From Manis javanica (lineage: Eukaryota; Chordata; Mammalia; Pholidota; Manidae), in NCBI RefSeq assembly GCF_040802235.1, contig NC_133156.1:183408351-183472350 (forward strand): a stretch of DNA of 64,000 nucleotides, given 5' to 3'. Shown piece by piece: positions 10,607 through 22,839 of this stretch. Numbering within the stretch: the stretch's first letter is position 1; each line of letters begins with the position of its first letter. The notes beneath the pieces were generated by a model. It made no database searches. It was given only the letters and a program-made list of their open reading frames with translations, and was not told the DNA's origin. The translations under genes were made by a program, and so were the position numbers.

Positions 10607-11572
10607 TAGTGTGGAAGGAATGTGGGTATGAAAAGTCACCTGTGGTCACTACAGTCCCATCTCCCAGATTTGGGACTTCCTCTTGAGAGAAGATTATGTG
10701 TAATTCCTAGGAACTTGCTGCTAAATTAGGTTTTCTGTCAGATTCCTAGTGTCTCCAGGTGGTCTTAGGTTATTCAGTGAAAGTCAGAGGGAGGAAAGCC
10801 TTTGGAAGTTGCCCCCACTGTAAGTTGGTCCACAGTATGCTTCCCATGAAGACTGCATTCATTCATCATGTAATTTTTCTCTATTGACTAAGAGTTCAAC
10901 TTTATCTTTGTTTCCTTCCTTAAGAAAAAGATGTATAAACTTTAAAAGATTGATCAGTATGTAAAACCTGGCTCATACAATTCCAAAATAGAGCAGTTGA
11001 GAAAAAAGTAGAGGAGAAGGAGGGCATGAGTAATTTACACCAGTAACGATTCCTTTTTATTTATTTCTTTTTTTAAAAAAAAATATTAGTTATGAGATGG
11101 TAAGTATGGGAGCAACTTATGAACTATAAACTATATGACTATCATGTCTGCCTCCCCCCTCACTTTCTGCTGGATTATTAAATATTACTCATCAGTGCCA
11201 CATGTATCTTTAATTTGTACAGTTCCTCTACAGCTGCTTTTCTCTCTAGTTTTTCTTAAATTAGTTGAAGGCAATTCCAGGCAAATCAGCCAGTGTTCCA
11301 TCATTCACCAAGATCTAGAAAACTGGGATCTCTTCCCTTCTTCCTGGGGGCAGTCTGAGAAGGAACTGGCTGTTAGGAGGCTCTGTTGATGCTTCTGATT
11401 ACTTGGAAGCAGAGAGTTGATTGATGTTTTGGCCGAGAGAGAGTGTGGAGACTGTTACAACATTGGAAACATAATCCAGGTTCCTGTGGTGGCTGCCCTC
11501 CCATGTCAGGTTTCCGCAGTTGGCTTGACACCTCCAGTCCTACATCCTCCTCTGTGTCCAGGGAGCAAGATG

Positions 11573-11705
11573 TGTAATCTGGGCAAGTTATTGAGCTTCT
11601 CTGTGCCTTGTTTTTCTCATCTGTAAAATAGTGACATTAATAAGATTGTTGAACATATTTAATGAATATAGCATGATGCTTGCATGTAGCAAGAGTTTAA
11701 TTCAT
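11573..11705 (+). repeat. MIR SINE
   Basis: 'gtaatctgggcaagttattgagcttctctgtgcctt' followed by 'ctcatctgtaaaatagtgaca' matches the MIR core and 3' region on the + strand. A (CAT)6 microsatellite begins just downstream. Confidence 0.75.
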
Positions 11706-11712
11706 CTTAGTG

Positions 11713-11731
11713 CCATCATCATCATCATCAT
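11713..11731. repeat. (CAT)n microsatellite
   Basis: About six tandem CAT units. Confidence 0.8.
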
Positions 11732-12033
11732 TGCTGTTGTTACTTTGAACCCCATAGAATTCCAGATATCACTGCAAGTTATGTCAGTTCTCTTAACTGG
11801 AAGAGTTTGTCTGTCTTATTTATCTCATCTCCCAGCTTCTAAGTATTTTCCTAAATCAGAAAATACCACCCAGCTTAAAAACCTACTTAATGATTTTAGT
11901 GAATATCGTTTGGCAGATGACAAGTTCAAGCAAGTTTGGGGGTTCTCTTGGACATTGTGAATTCTTTCATTTTTGATACATTTGTATTTCCTCAACATTC
12001 AATGGTTGGTTGTTTACTGAAGTCAGCACTAAA

Positions 12034-12109
12034 TCTGTTTTCTCATCTGTAAAGTGGGAATAATAAAACTGTGCCCATCTTACAGGTTGTTTAAGAATCA
12101 AATGAGATG
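12034..12109 (+). repeat. MIR SINE, left half, interrupted
   Basis: 'tctcatctgtaaagtgggaataataa ... aatgagatg' is MIR sequence. It is cut at 12109 by the insertion 12110-12639, and the MIR resumes with 'gagatggtaaatgtgg' after the duplicated target site. Confidence 0.7.
12093..12109 (+). repeat. Target-site duplication, left copy
   Basis: AAGAATCAAATGAGATG (17 bp) is repeated exactly at 12640-12656 on the other side of the insertion. The base context TTT/AAGA upstream fits a LINE-1 endonuclease nick. Confidence 0.9.
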
Positions 12110-12639
12110 CCCCCTGTTTTGAGAGGAATCTTCTGCATCCGTGGATGTTTTGTTGCACTTGTCTAGCTTGGATTAGTACTTAGTCTATAGGCACACACCT
12201 GATCATCTACATTTGCCCTCTTACAGTACTAAATTATGTTTTCTACCTTTATCTTGCATCTACCTACCACTTCAGCATTTTATTTAAAAAATAATAATAA
12301 TAATAAGGGAGAAACTGGGATTCACATATGAATCAAGTATAAAAATCAAACAAATAATCATGTCTGACTTGATTGTTTATAATTCATGATGCATGATCAA
12401 AACCGAAAGTTTCTGTGATATGACTGCCCTTGCACTGTTCACCATGTAAGAACTTATTCACTATGTAAGAACTTGTTCACCATGTAAGAACTTGTTCGTT
12501 ATGCTTCAGAAGATTGGAGACTGTTGAGAATTAGGCGTGGGGTTGATTAATGATTGTGCATTGAGTCCCCTGTACAGAATTTTATTGTTGTTAGCAACCA
12601 TTTGATCAATAAATATGAGAGATGCCCTCCCAAAAAAAA
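12110..12639 (+). mobile_element. 5'-truncated LINE-1-mobilised insertion carrying the module-3' end (copy B)
   Basis: This 530-bp insertion is flanked by a perfect 17-bp duplication and ends in AATAAATATGAGAGATGCCCTCCC plus poly(A). Its whole length aligns with the reverse complement of about 27165-27700, the last part of the extra 3' sequence on the big LINE-1, including three tandem ~21-bp CATGTAAGAA-type units (about 12439-12500). It carries no LINE-1 ORF sequence, as expected if reverse transcription stopped early. It differs from the long copy by a shared deletion and substitutions also seen in 24113-24282. Confidence 0.88.
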
Positions 12640-12656
12640 AAGAATCAAATGAGATG
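12640..12656 (+). repeat. Target-site duplication, right copy
   Basis: Exact second copy of the 17-bp sequence at 12093-12109. Confidence 0.9.
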
Positions 12657-12690
12657 GTAAATGTGGAAGCAATTTATAGACTATAAGAAT

Positions 12691-13404
12691 AAAGGGACAC
12701 ATACACAATGAAATTGATTTTATAATACAGAACTGGGTTTTATAATCCAGAAATAAACATTGTTATTTTTATGGCAACTTTGAGATGTAGGACTGAATTG
12801 AGACCTAAAGAAGGACAATCTAGGACATAAAGTGTCATTAAGGATGGGTGGGGATGAAACAGGTCAGCTTCCCTGTGGATTCTGGACTGAGGAACCAGTA
12901 AGGGGCATGACGTAAGCTGGTTCTCTTCTCCATTACATGGATGATGTCTTCCAGAGTAGACAGTGGAGGTTTACCCAGGACACATGTTTGCCTTCTTGGG
13001 CAGCCATAATTAGGGAAAGTTCACTTAGAATATGGGCTGTAAAGGTGTATATGTAAGCCTTAGAGTCTGTGTTTCCCATATTTGCTTTTCTAAATTTTGG
13101 TTTCCTAGGATAAAATGATATTTCTGTAAATACTCAGTGTCCTCTGCAAAGGGAACCTTTCTTATAGGAGTAAACGATGCTTTGTGTTGCCATGGTAACA
13201 TACAAAAAAATAGCTGCCTTTTCCATTAGACCTATCTCTAAAGGCCTTTTCAAAATGTGTTTGAACAAGGTCCCACTCTTTGGGCCACCCGCTAAAAGGG
13301 AAAGGCAATGGCAAGCAGAGGTTAGGTCAACTAAAATGGGATTAGCCTGACACTGAATTAGACATCTCGTGCTTGGTTTCACACACAAAACCCCTCGAGT
13401 ATCT
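12691..13404. other. Intron 1 stretch, nothing recognised
   Basis: After the remainder of the interrupted MIR (to about 12690) I see no repeat family, exon or RNA gene that I can support. Confidence 0.4.
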
Positions 13405-13560
13405 TCTACAGCAATGCCTTCAAATCACAACCTCCCACCCCCCGGAGAGTTTGGTTAAACCAGATTGCCTGGCAGGAGGTGGGAGAGTTTGTGCATCTAA
13501 CAAGTTCCCAGGTGTGGCTTATGCTGCTGGTCGGGGAGGGGTGGAAGGGAACATGGGGAA
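13405..13560 (+). repeat. MER20-type hAT DNA transposon
   Basis: 'gtgcatctaacaagttcccaggtgtggcttatgctgctggtcggg' is diagnostic of MER20 (tttctaacaagttcccaggtgatgctgatgctgctggtcc). The 5' portion is diverged. Confidence 0.7.
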
Positions 13561-14599
13561 GCACTGTCCTTCAGTCAGTTGCTGTTAGGGAAGCTTCTGG
13601 CTTAAGCAATTGCATATTATTTAAAGTACATTCTGACATTTATAAATGCCTCTGTGAATTTATGACCAATTATTATAGGCACTTCTACAGCCTGTCTTGC
13701 TGACCAGGGCAGAGTTGGAACTCTTGCTGAGATCCTTAATTGTTTTAAGTGTTCTTGTAGTTTATACATGGAAATTTAATGATCCCATGTTATTAGATGT
13801 AAGCTGACCAATTCTAATCATGTCACACTTTCTTTTTTCGGATTGCCATTGCAAATATTTTTAATCACTTCATTTTTAAATACGAGGTTTACTCTATGCA
13901 AAAGGCTAATATATTTCAGATTGCATATAGACAGAGGACTAGGGTACTTTTATGGTAACATTTGTTTTCATTTTGCCTTTTTTTTAATTCCTGTGACATG
14001 TCAAGTATAAAAACATTTCATAGAATCAGGAAAGCCTGAAAGAATCTGCACTATCAGAACTATCCCTAAGGAGCTCTTCAAGTACATGGATATTCCCTTT
14101 AGACCAACTCTAAAGCTCCGGGTAAATTCTTTGGAAGCATTATGAATTGGTTGTATTGAATATGATTTAGATAAGTAGTTGTTACCCAGGCTTAGAAAAC
14201 ATTGGAAGCTTCTTGAAATGGAATTGTATGTACTTGCTAGAGCATTCTATTTTTTTTCTTAAGTCAGAGGGCGTCTCTCCCCTAGTCAAACTAACTCTGT
14301 GCTTAATATCTCTGTCTTTAGTTTTTTGTTGTCCCCTTATGTTGAAAATGTTCCAGTTTTTCCAACCTTAGTGTTTACACTTCTCAAGTTCTCGTAAGTG
14401 GCTAGGGCTTCTTCAGGAAGGGGTGTGCACATAACTCCTTTGTGTAACAAGTTTGTATAACTTGGTGGGACTCTGACCTGCTATTGCGTTAACTTTTTGG
14501 GTTTTAAACTTTGAATATGTGAACTTCTTAGGGTGGGAGCCTCAGCAGCAGAGTCCCGGCCCCTCCTTGTCCTACCTTGAATTAACACTGCTTGGCACT
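13561..14599. other. Intron 1 stretch, nothing recognised
   Basis: AT-rich intronic sequence with no family-level repeat or coding signal that I can support. Confidence 0.4.
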
Positions 14600-14725
14600 T
14601 GCCCTCTCTTCTTCACTCATTTGAAGGCTCCTTGAGGGCAGAGACCCTTGGTCTTCATATTTCACCTTGGTCCCTCTGAGCGCAGGCCAAACCTCAGAGG
14701 AGGCTGCTAAGCACTTGATGACTCC
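14600..14725 (+). repeat. L2 3'-end fragment
   Basis: 'tgaaggctccttgagggcagagaccctt' is the characteristic LINE-2 3'-end phrase, followed by diverged sequence up to a 'gctaagcacttgatga' tail. Confidence 0.65.
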
Positions 14726-14869
14726 TTAAGTGCCAGCGCTGATACTCCAAGTGTAGACTCAGTTGACAAACACTTAGCCACACAGTTACCAATAATCCTG
14801 AAAAACTCTTTATTATGATAATTAAGGGAGGTTACATATAAATTCTTAAAAGGCCGATGCTAGTCTTCA

Positions 14870-15310
14870 GAATATGTCTTAGTATTATTTTTAAATAGAT
14901 TATGATTTAATGTTTTTAATGGTTGCAGAAACATTTTTCTTTAGACTTTTTAGAAATTCTGGAGGGCATAAGATAAAAAGTGTTTCAATGGCCTGTAATT
15001 CTACCACCCAAAGGTAGCCACGATTAACATTTTGTTATATAGTATATGAATGAATGTATAGGTAGATACTCTTTAAAAGCATATATGAATTCCAATAGGA
15101 TCACACTGTTGAACTTACATTTGTAACTTAGCAGCCTTTCATAATAAACATTTTTATGTCATTAGGCATACATCTATAACATCCTTCTTAGTGGCTGGGA
15201 AAAATCCCTTGACTATATTTACTATAATTTAGCCAATTTTGAAGGCCTTTTGACTGTATAGATTTTTCCTATTTCTCACTGTTATGAATAATCCACACAC
15301 TGTTGCTGTA
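14870..15310 (-). repeat. Ancient LINE-1-like debris, antisense
   Basis: 'aattctaccacccaaaggtagccacgattaacattttg' and 'tgttatgaataatccacacactgttgc' occur in this order in old antisense L1 3' ends. Strongly diverged. Confidence 0.4.
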
Positions 15311-15319
15311 AATATAAGT

Positions 15320-15715
15320 TAATACAACTTTTTCAGAAGTCAATATGGCAAGCTATCAGTTTAAAGTGTGTATAACTTAGGTTATCAGTTCCACTTTTTG
15401 ATGTTTATCCTACATAAATACTTGTCTAATTCTGAAAAAAAAACATATAAGGCATGGTGATTGTTGACTTGTTTATAATACTAACAAGTTGCCAGTATCA
15501 TGCCCTTATAATTATTTAAGGAGTTTCTGAAAGCTATTTTTATGTATCAATACAATGACTTACTATGTATATATTTAAAAGAATAAAGATATTCATGATA
15601 ATATTAAATTTAAAAAGGCATAGAACCATATGTATAAGTACTGTACTTTGGTTTGAATTGTTAATTTTTTATAATGAAGATATATTAAATTTATGATGTC
15701 TAAAGTAAAAGAAGA
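15320..15715 (+). repeat. L1M 3'-end fragment
   Basis: 'agaagtcaatatggcaagctatcagtt', 'tatcctacataaata', 'cttgtttataatactaacaa' and 'caatacaatgacttactatgtat' follow the order of the end of L1M ORF2 and 3' UTR. No open frame remains. Confidence 0.55.
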
Positions 15716-15723
15716 TTAATGAT

Positions 15724-15738
15724 ACAACAGGCATTCTT
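15724..15738 (+). repeat. Target-site duplication, left copy
   Basis: ACAACAGGCATTCTT (15 bp) is repeated exactly at 15936-15950. Confidence 0.85.
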
Positions 15739-15935
15739 TTTTTCTTTTTGGGAGTGGGGGGAAAAGGTTATACCCAACTTTATTTCCACAGTGGCAGGTC
15801 AATCACTAGAACCTCGTTCACTCAGAGCAAGTCTGCATGCAGCAAGCCGGTCTCTGCCTCTGGGCCTCTCTGCCTGCACAGCCATCTTCTGGCCTTCTGG
15901 CCTCGGCGCTGCCACTACTTCAGCCTCTGCTCTCC
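15739..15935 (-). mobile_element. Short LINE-1-mobilised retrosequence of unknown parent
   Basis: A ~197-bp GC-rich block in AT-rich surroundings, bracketed by a perfect 15-bp duplication, with a T-rich + strand end (poly(A) on the minus strand, 15739-15749). On the minus strand it ends with AATAAA about 30 bases before the A-rich tail. It therefore looks like a reverse-transcribed polyadenylated RNA. I recognise neither a tRNA- or 7SL-type SINE promoter nor a known protein in it. It could be a processed copy of a short or truncated mRNA or a lineage-specific SINE. Confidence 0.75.
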
Positions 15936-15950
15936 ACAACAGGCATTCTT
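15936..15950 (+). repeat. Target-site duplication, right copy
   Basis: Exact second copy of the 15-bp sequence at 15724-15738. Confidence 0.85.
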
Positions 15951-15959
15951 ATACATAAA

Positions 15960-16710
15960 TGTTTGGGACATCTTTGATTGTTTAGGATAAATTCCTAGAA
16001 ATTAGCCTTTTCTTCTACCAGCCGCGTACAAATGCCCATTTTCTTGAATCTTCCACAGCACTAGACAGCAGTTTTAACATTTGCCAAGCTGATTGGAGAA
16101 AAAAGATCTCAGCCCAGTTTTCATATTTAGTGTTTGTTAAGGTGAATACATTTGTTTCTTGGCCATCTGTCATCTTGTTACTTGCACCATAACCTTTTCA
16201 AATTTCTTTTTGATTGATCATCCTTTTCTTAGAGTTTTATAACAATAGTACATATAAAAAGGATATTACACTTATTGTGTGTCTTTTACTCTTTTGTTTA
16301 AGGTATTTTTCACATACCTAAGGTTTTTATTTTTATGTAGCGGAAACTATATATCTTTTCCCTTAAGCTTTCAACCTTTGCTTATATACTTAGGAAAACC
16401 TTCCCTATCCTAAGATAAAGCAAATATTTTATTATTTTTTTCTTCTAATTCTTAGTGGTCTCATATATTATGTTGCACTCTTCTATCTTTAGTTTATTCT
16501 AGTGTATGGTGTGAGGCACAACTAATTTCATTTTCTTACAATAGCCCAGTTAATAGTCTCAACTGCTCCTTGTGGAATGATCTGTCCTTTCTACTGTGGT
16601 TTGAAATTTCATTTTCATTATATGCTAAATTATTAAAAATCCTTGAATCAGTTTGTGTAATTTTAGTTTGGTTCCATTATTTTGTATTTTTTATCCTTAT
16701 TGTGAATTTG
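15960..16710 (-). repeat. L1M ORF2/3' fragment, antisense
   Basis: 'ggataaattcctagaaattagcc' near 15987 and the following order of phrases match old L1 ORF2 C-terminal and RT regions read on the minus strand. It continues at 16850-17560. Confidence 0.55.
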
Positions 16711-16711
16711 T

Positions 16712-16832
16712 TTATTCATGTATTCTACAAATATTTATTGAGCACCTGTTTTATGCTGGGACTGCTTCTAGATACTAGAGAATCTACCAAGAATGACACA
16801 AAGTTCTGTTCTCATGGAGCTTGAGTTCTAGC
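16712..16832 (-). repeat. L2 3'-end fragment, antisense
   Basis: 'attcatgtattctacaaatatttattgagcacctgttttatgctgggactgc ... tctcatggagcttgagttctag' is the reverse complement of the LINE-2 3' end. Confidence 0.65.
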
Positions 16833-16849
16833 GGGTGAGACCTTTCCCC

Positions 16850-17560
16850 TGCTTTCTGTTCTAATTAGTTATTGCTGGCATTTGAAAGTTTCTTAAAGAA
16901 ATATTTATTTTATAATGGTTTTTGTTAATTCTAATATCTTTCAATTGATTCTCTTAGGTTTCACAGGTACATGGCCACATAATCTTAAATACTGATAACT
17001 TTGCCTCCTTCCTTTTAATATTTATATCTCTTTAAGTTTTTCTTATAATACTGGTTAGAACTTAAAGAACATTTTTTAAAAGACAGTAGATACCCTTGTA
17101 TTTTTTTGACTTAGTGATAATGTTTACAGCACTTAACAGTTCAGCATGAGGACAATTTTGTGGTTATATATATGTGAATAAATATATATAGTGTGTGTGT
17201 GTGGATATGTATATATGTATACATAAACATATGAGCTTTATCATGTTAATAAAATGTACCTCTCTTCATAACTTACTAAGAGATTTGGCATTTTGCTGCT
17301 TGATTTTTAACAGAAGAGATAATACAAGTTTTCTTTTTTTATCCTCCAAATGTTTTGAGAACTTTTATTGAATCAGTTATGTTAAAGCCATTCTTAAATT
17401 CCTGGAATGAATCCTTCTTAGCTATATGGGATTATTCTCTGTATATACTGCTAGATTTGATCCATTCTGAAGTATGTGGGGCATTGTTTACTTTTCACAT
17501 TTTGATATCAGCATTATGTCAGCTTTATAAAATAGATGTTAAGCCAGACCATCTGCTCTA
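16850..17560 (-). repeat. L1M ORF2 (reverse transcriptase part), antisense
   Basis: 'attgaatcagttatgttaaagccattcttaaattcctggaatgaatcc' corresponds to the antisense of L1 ORF2 RT, at the place occupied near 31330-31480 in the young element. It contains an AT/GT microsatellite at 17165-17225. Degenerate. Confidence 0.55.
17165..17225. repeat. (TA)n/(GT)n microsatellite
   Basis: Mixed alternating TA and GT dinucleotide runs. Confidence 0.7.
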
Positions 17561-19289
17561 AGCTCTGAAATAGTTGAAATATCATGATAATCAGTGGTTC
17601 TGTGAGGCCTGAAAGAAATTGTAGATGAAGCTTTTGAGCCTCATCCCTGTTTAGCAGTCAGTTCAAGTTTTCAACCTCTTGAGTCATTTTTGGTAATTTC
17701 TTGTTTTCCTCACAATCTATTCAAATCAGATTTCTAAATTTTTATCACAGATTTATAAATGATCTCCTTTTAACTTGAAGTATATTTTTTTGTACCTGTG
17801 GTCCCAGTTAATATAACTTTACCAAATATGAAACAATATAAGTACCCAGGTCCCCAAAATAAAATACATTTTTAAGTTTGTTTTCCTTGGTAATAATATC
17901 TTGAGGGGGAAAAAAAACCCTTCTTTTTAATCAAATTTAAGTGAACCAAATTCACATGAAACCTTCATATTTAATAGTGTTCCCAGCAGCCCAGGTAAAT
18001 AACTAATGTATTTGCATAACTGCATGTTCCCAAGTTGTCATAGTAATGCCATTTCTGATTTGGGTGCTAAGTGGCATGGTAATTTCTAGCAGAGTCTGCT
18101 AATCAGCTTCCTATTGATTCCTCCAGCTTTAAAAAATTTAAAAACCTCCAAATACACTACTGCATCCTTTAGATGCAACTATAGCATTTGGAGCAAGGAG
18201 ACCAAGGCTTGTGTGGGAGACTTTTGTCCCTCTTTGCTCATTTGCTTTTTGTTTTTGTGTTGTTTTTAAGATCAGTACTTCTAGGTAAAAATTTTGGATG
18301 CTTACAAAAAGACCATATTTTTAGCCTGAGTTATTCAGGGCCTTTGATTTGAGTTTAAATGAGTTCAGTAAACAATTCTCCTGGGCACTTAGAGGATAGA
18401 TGCACCTTTACTGCTCTTTTTGTCATCTCTTGCCAGGTCTGAGGCATTCTCTGTGTAATTACTGTACTTCCAAGAGGTTCAGGAGATTAACTGGCTAAAT
18501 GGTACAGGTAATGCGGTGGCACAAAAGCGACCAAAGCTGATAAATGAGAGGTTTGCAATTACACACTCTGCTCCCCTCCCTCCGCCGGGCCTTGGCAACC
18601 AACAGGGAAAACACAAACTTAGGCTGCTTTTCTTGGTTGAAAGAAACCTAAGACCTTTAACTTTTACCATGGCAGTGACTCTGAGGAATTGGTGTCACTA
18701 TGGAGGGACATAACCTGTTCCCCCTATCTGTCACTGAGCTCAGCTAGAAACTCTGGGCTTGAGCGCTTCTCACCTGGGGACAGTTTCTGGGTTACTGTCT
18801 TTGTATTGGAGGAGCACATCATCAAGCCAGTCTGCATGCTGTACACATGCCCAGCCAGCAGATTTAAACAATGACAGATGTTTTTTGCACATAGCAGACC
18901 TTGGGTGTTACAATTAGGGTTTCAGGGGATGAATCATGGGTCCCTGAACTGGAATGAAAGCAAGCCTGGGGCCTGAGCATTTTTTAGGGAGGTGAGGTAA
19001 ACTTGTAGATAACACAATGGAGAACCTTCTGGATCTAGACTGTCTCTAAACGTCATCAACCATTCCCGTGAGGGCACTGTGAATAATACCCTCTGGTTAC
19101 AACCTCCCTCTGTAGGCCATTCAGGATATACTCCTTCTCTGCCAATCTCAAAATCCTGCTCATTCTTCTCCCAGAATGAAATAGAAATCAGAGTCTACAA
19201 ACAAAAGAATTTTAAAAAACCCAAATTTGACTCATTAGAGACATCCTCTTGCTGGGTTTAATTAGCAGTTGTCTTACCAGATTGCTCTG
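17561..19289. other. Intron 1 stretch without recognised repeats
   Basis: No gene or named repeat can be supported. The segment 18470-18900 has higher complexity and fewer AT runs than its neighbours and could hold conserved non-coding sequence, but nothing in it proves function. Confidence 0.35.
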
Positions 19290-20360
19290 TGTGTTTGTAT
19301 ATTCACTTCTTTCCTTCGAAAATGGAATTTGCTATTTTAAAATCTGCTTTTCACTTACAGTATACAGGAAAAACGTTTTTGTGGCAAAAATACAAATATA
19401 TCTATCAACCTATTCTCTTATTAATGATTGTAACACTTTTCAATATGCAACTCTATCATTGTTTATTTATTCACCCCTTACTGATAGAGATGTAGGTAAT
19501 TTCAGACTTAAATACCGAAAACTGAAATGAAAATTCTGCACCTAATCATTCCAGCATCTTTTAATTATCTTCTATAGATAAATCTCCACAAATGGATTAC
19601 TAGGTCAGAAAGCACATACTTTTTTTACTTCTTATGTTTCTACAATCTTCCCTCTAGAAAAGCTGTACAGATTTATACTTCTACCACCTATGTGTAAATG
19701 CCTATTTATTGGCAAACTTGCCTATGATGAATACTGTAATTTTCTAGACTCTTCTAATTGTGTTGGTGAAATGGCATCTCATTGTTTTGTATCTCTTTGG
19801 TTAAAACCAAAGTTTGTTACAATTGAATATTTTTTCATGTTTGAGTATTTGAATTTATTTTCTTCTGAATTACTCTTTCTGGTTTTAGACTATGTTTTGA
19901 GTAGGTTAGTTATTTTCTTATTAATTTGTAAGCAATTTTTAAACAGATATGTTGAAAATATTTTCTTCATTTTGCCTTTTAAATTTATGTGTGCTTGGGT
20001 TTTTGTTTTTAACCTTTAAGGACTTAAAATCTGTTCATTATTGCCTCATGGTTTCTACTTGGGGTGGGAAGGGATTTGTTATAACTCTTTGATCTCTCAT
20101 TTCCCCTGTATTTTAATGTTGTTACTTTTTGGATTTGGATTTGGATTTCAATTCTTTGAGAAGTATTTTGGTTAACAGGAGAAATGAGAATCTACATTAC
20201 CTTTTTGTCAAATAATGATCCAATTACTCTAATACCATTGGTTGAATAATTTGTTCTCTAGTCAAAGATTTAAATCCCACTTTTGTCACTTGATACATTC
20301 CTAGGAGTACTTGGGTGTGTTTGTGGAGTCTCTGTTCTGTTCCATGAATCTGAGGGTCAT
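19290..20360 (-). repeat. L1M 3' half, antisense
   Basis: 'ctccacaaatggattactaggtcagaaagcacata', 'gaaatggcatctcattgttttgtatctctttgg' and '...gtggagtctctgttctgttccatgaatctga' appear in the order of an antisense L1 (ORF2 C-terminus to RT). Frames are broken. Confidence 0.65.
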
Positions 20361-21179
20361 CCTGTCAATCTCTGGGGTTGGGAACACATCACTGCCCCAG
20401 GAACTTGGGGTAGAGAATACTGAGAACCAGGAAAGTAGACAGTATGTAATAGGGGTATCCCTTCACTACTCTCATTTGTGGCAAGACTTCTACTTCCCTC
20501 CCACCTAGGGTGTATTGGAGAAAGAAGTATTTGAGGTGGCGGGGGGAGGATTCTTACAGTGTTTTGATACCTGGGGAGAAAGGATGATTAACCTCACTGC
20601 TAGGCTTGGTTGAAGACTGATATGCACTGGGTCTGACTATACTGGAAAGGCATGTTGATCCTGTCTATGTGCCCCTATTCTTGCTGGAACCTTGTTTTTG
20701 CAGGAATTGGGGTCAGGAGGCAGGCCTGTAATCCTCCATGTGACATTTTGGTTAACTGAGACTATACTTTCACATCCCCTTCTTGAAGGAGAGCAATGCT
20801 ATGGTCCACCTGGAGCAACAGACCAAATCTGGCACATCTCCTTGGAACAGGGACTAATTAAGGAATCCAAAAAGAACTTAACTGAAAATTGCAACATTCT
20901 TTTCTGTATTAAGACAATCTCAGATATAGTAGCCAAAAGAATGCAAGATCAAATTATGAAAATTAATTTTTAGGTAAGACTTCAGATAACTTGTAATTTC
21001 CCTTCCCTTGGATTGTTCCAGGATGTGCCCCCAGACTCTAGAGAAATGCGTATGAGTTCCTTGTCTGCCATTTTGGGGGTTTTAGGAAAGTTTGAGAAGT
21101 CCTTTCTCATGTGGGTGACTGATTTTCAGATCCTTAAAACGGAGCAAAACATTAACTAAAACAAATAACTTCACCATTC
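20361..21179. other. Intron 1 stretch between two L1M pieces
   Basis: Not recognisably repeat-derived and without a credible coding frame. It may separate two parts of one old L1 (19290-20360 and 21180-21830). Confidence 0.3.
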
Positions 21180-21830
21180 TGCTCGCTTTAGATTTAACTT
21201 GCTTTTCTTTTTCTAGGTTTTCCTAAGGTGAAAATTTAGATTAGGTCTTTCTGCTTTCCTAATATATTCATTCAATGATACAGATTTCCCTCTAAGCAGT
21301 GCTTGTGCTACATCCCATAAATTTTGATGAATTATATTTTCATTTTTGTTTATTTCAAAAATATTTTTCAACTTCTCTTGAGATTTCTTCTTTGACCCAT
21401 GTGCTCTTTAGAAGTGTGTTGTTTAATCTCCAGTATTTGGAGGATTTTCCAGCTGTATTTCTGTTTATAGTTTCTAGTTTAACTCCATGTGTCAAGGTGT
21501 GTTTGATAGTGCGGAATATGGTCTGTCTTAATGAATTTCATGTGAGCTTAGGAATGCTTACTCTGCCGTTGTTAAGGAGGCTCTGGACGCCAATTATATC
21601 CAGTTGGTCAATGGTGGTGTTGAGTTCAACTGTGTCCTTACTGATTTTCCGCCCATGCATCTGCCGGATTCTGATAGGGGGTGGTGTTATCTCTGACTAG
21701 TAGTGAATTCGTCTATTTCTCCTTGTGGTTCTATGAATTTTTGCCTCATGTATTCTGAAATTCTATCGTTAGGTGCATACACATTAAGGATTGTTATGTA
21801 ACTTAATCATTCTTTGATGATTCAGAGGCT
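21180..21830 (-). repeat. L1M ORF2 endonuclease part, antisense
   Basis: 'gctacatcccataaattttgatg', 'cttctctt gagatttcttctttgacccatg' and 'cttactgattttccgcccatgcatctgcc' match antisense L1 ORF2 N-terminal half, parallel to 32290-32830 of the young element. Confidence 0.65.
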
Positions 21831-22839
21831 ATGTCAGGGTCCCTTAGTACTGAAGGTCATCAGTAGTAACTCTTTATCCCCATGTGGTACCTGAAGTTGA
21901 TGCAAACTGTCCTTATTACCTGTTAATGAGAAGTTCCAGTGAGTAGGGCTTTCTTCCTGACTTCCTTAACAGACCTCTGCTCTATTTTAACTTTCTTTGT
22001 GAAGAGAAAAAAATATAAAAAGCATCCCTCCAGGCTCCTGGGCCAGTGCTCTATTAGGATCAAGATAGTGGAATCTTTTTAGATTGAGGCCATCATTTCA
22101 GGTAAGTTCTTATTTTGAACCCTCTGTGGGTTGTAGAAGGTTTCGGTGGATGGACTGTTTATGCCCCAGTGAACCACTTGCAAATTAGAGATTTACACCT
22201 TACTATGTAAGGTGAGCTTATTTTCTTGTGAAGTGCCTCTTTCCACTACTGTGAAAGAGAGAAACATAAAATAGTCCTTTCTACTAAATTGGATTTTGGG
22301 TGTTTCAGATAAAAGGCAGACCATGTTTCTTTTAACAGTAATAAATAACAGAGGCATTTGGAGTCTTAGCTGTCATCCCATGCAGTGTATCTCCAAGTGA
22401 TCAAACAGTAGTTGTGATTTTTGTGGACCAGACCTAATGTAACATTTGGTTCTAAACTCACCCAGCATAGCTACTTATTCACTTAATGCTCTATTACAGA
22501 ATCAAAGGGATGAATAATAAAAATAAGATCTATCAGCTCAAAATGAAGGATAGTACTTATTGGTTTTTAAGCTTATCTTATACATGGATTATTCACCTGA
22601 GCAACATTTAGCTGTGTATCTGATCCTCTGCTGGGTTTGGTGATACTGATGCAAACACTGCCCTGCCCTAGCCCTTGCCCCTAGCCCCTGAACTCTTTGT
22701 AGATTGTAGCAGACGCAGGCAGTTTTTCACATGACATGAGACACACAGTATACACCTAAGGCTCAAGAGGAGGTCTTAGTATGACAGGGCAAGGCACTTT
22801 TTGAGGAGATAATGGCCCTCAATTAGAACAGTGCCTGGC
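21831..22839. other. Intron 1 stretch, nothing recognised
   Basis: No supported repeat or exon. Confidence 0.35.

Noticed and set aside
15739..15935. 197-bp retrosequence as a tRNA- or 7SL-derived SINE
   Set aside because: No A-box/B-box pair or 7SL-like start is visible at its 5' end, so its parent is left open.
20692..20973. 93-codon + strand frame as a host or ERV exon
   Set aside because: No domain or flanking splice sites could be supported. It lies between two old L1 fragments.
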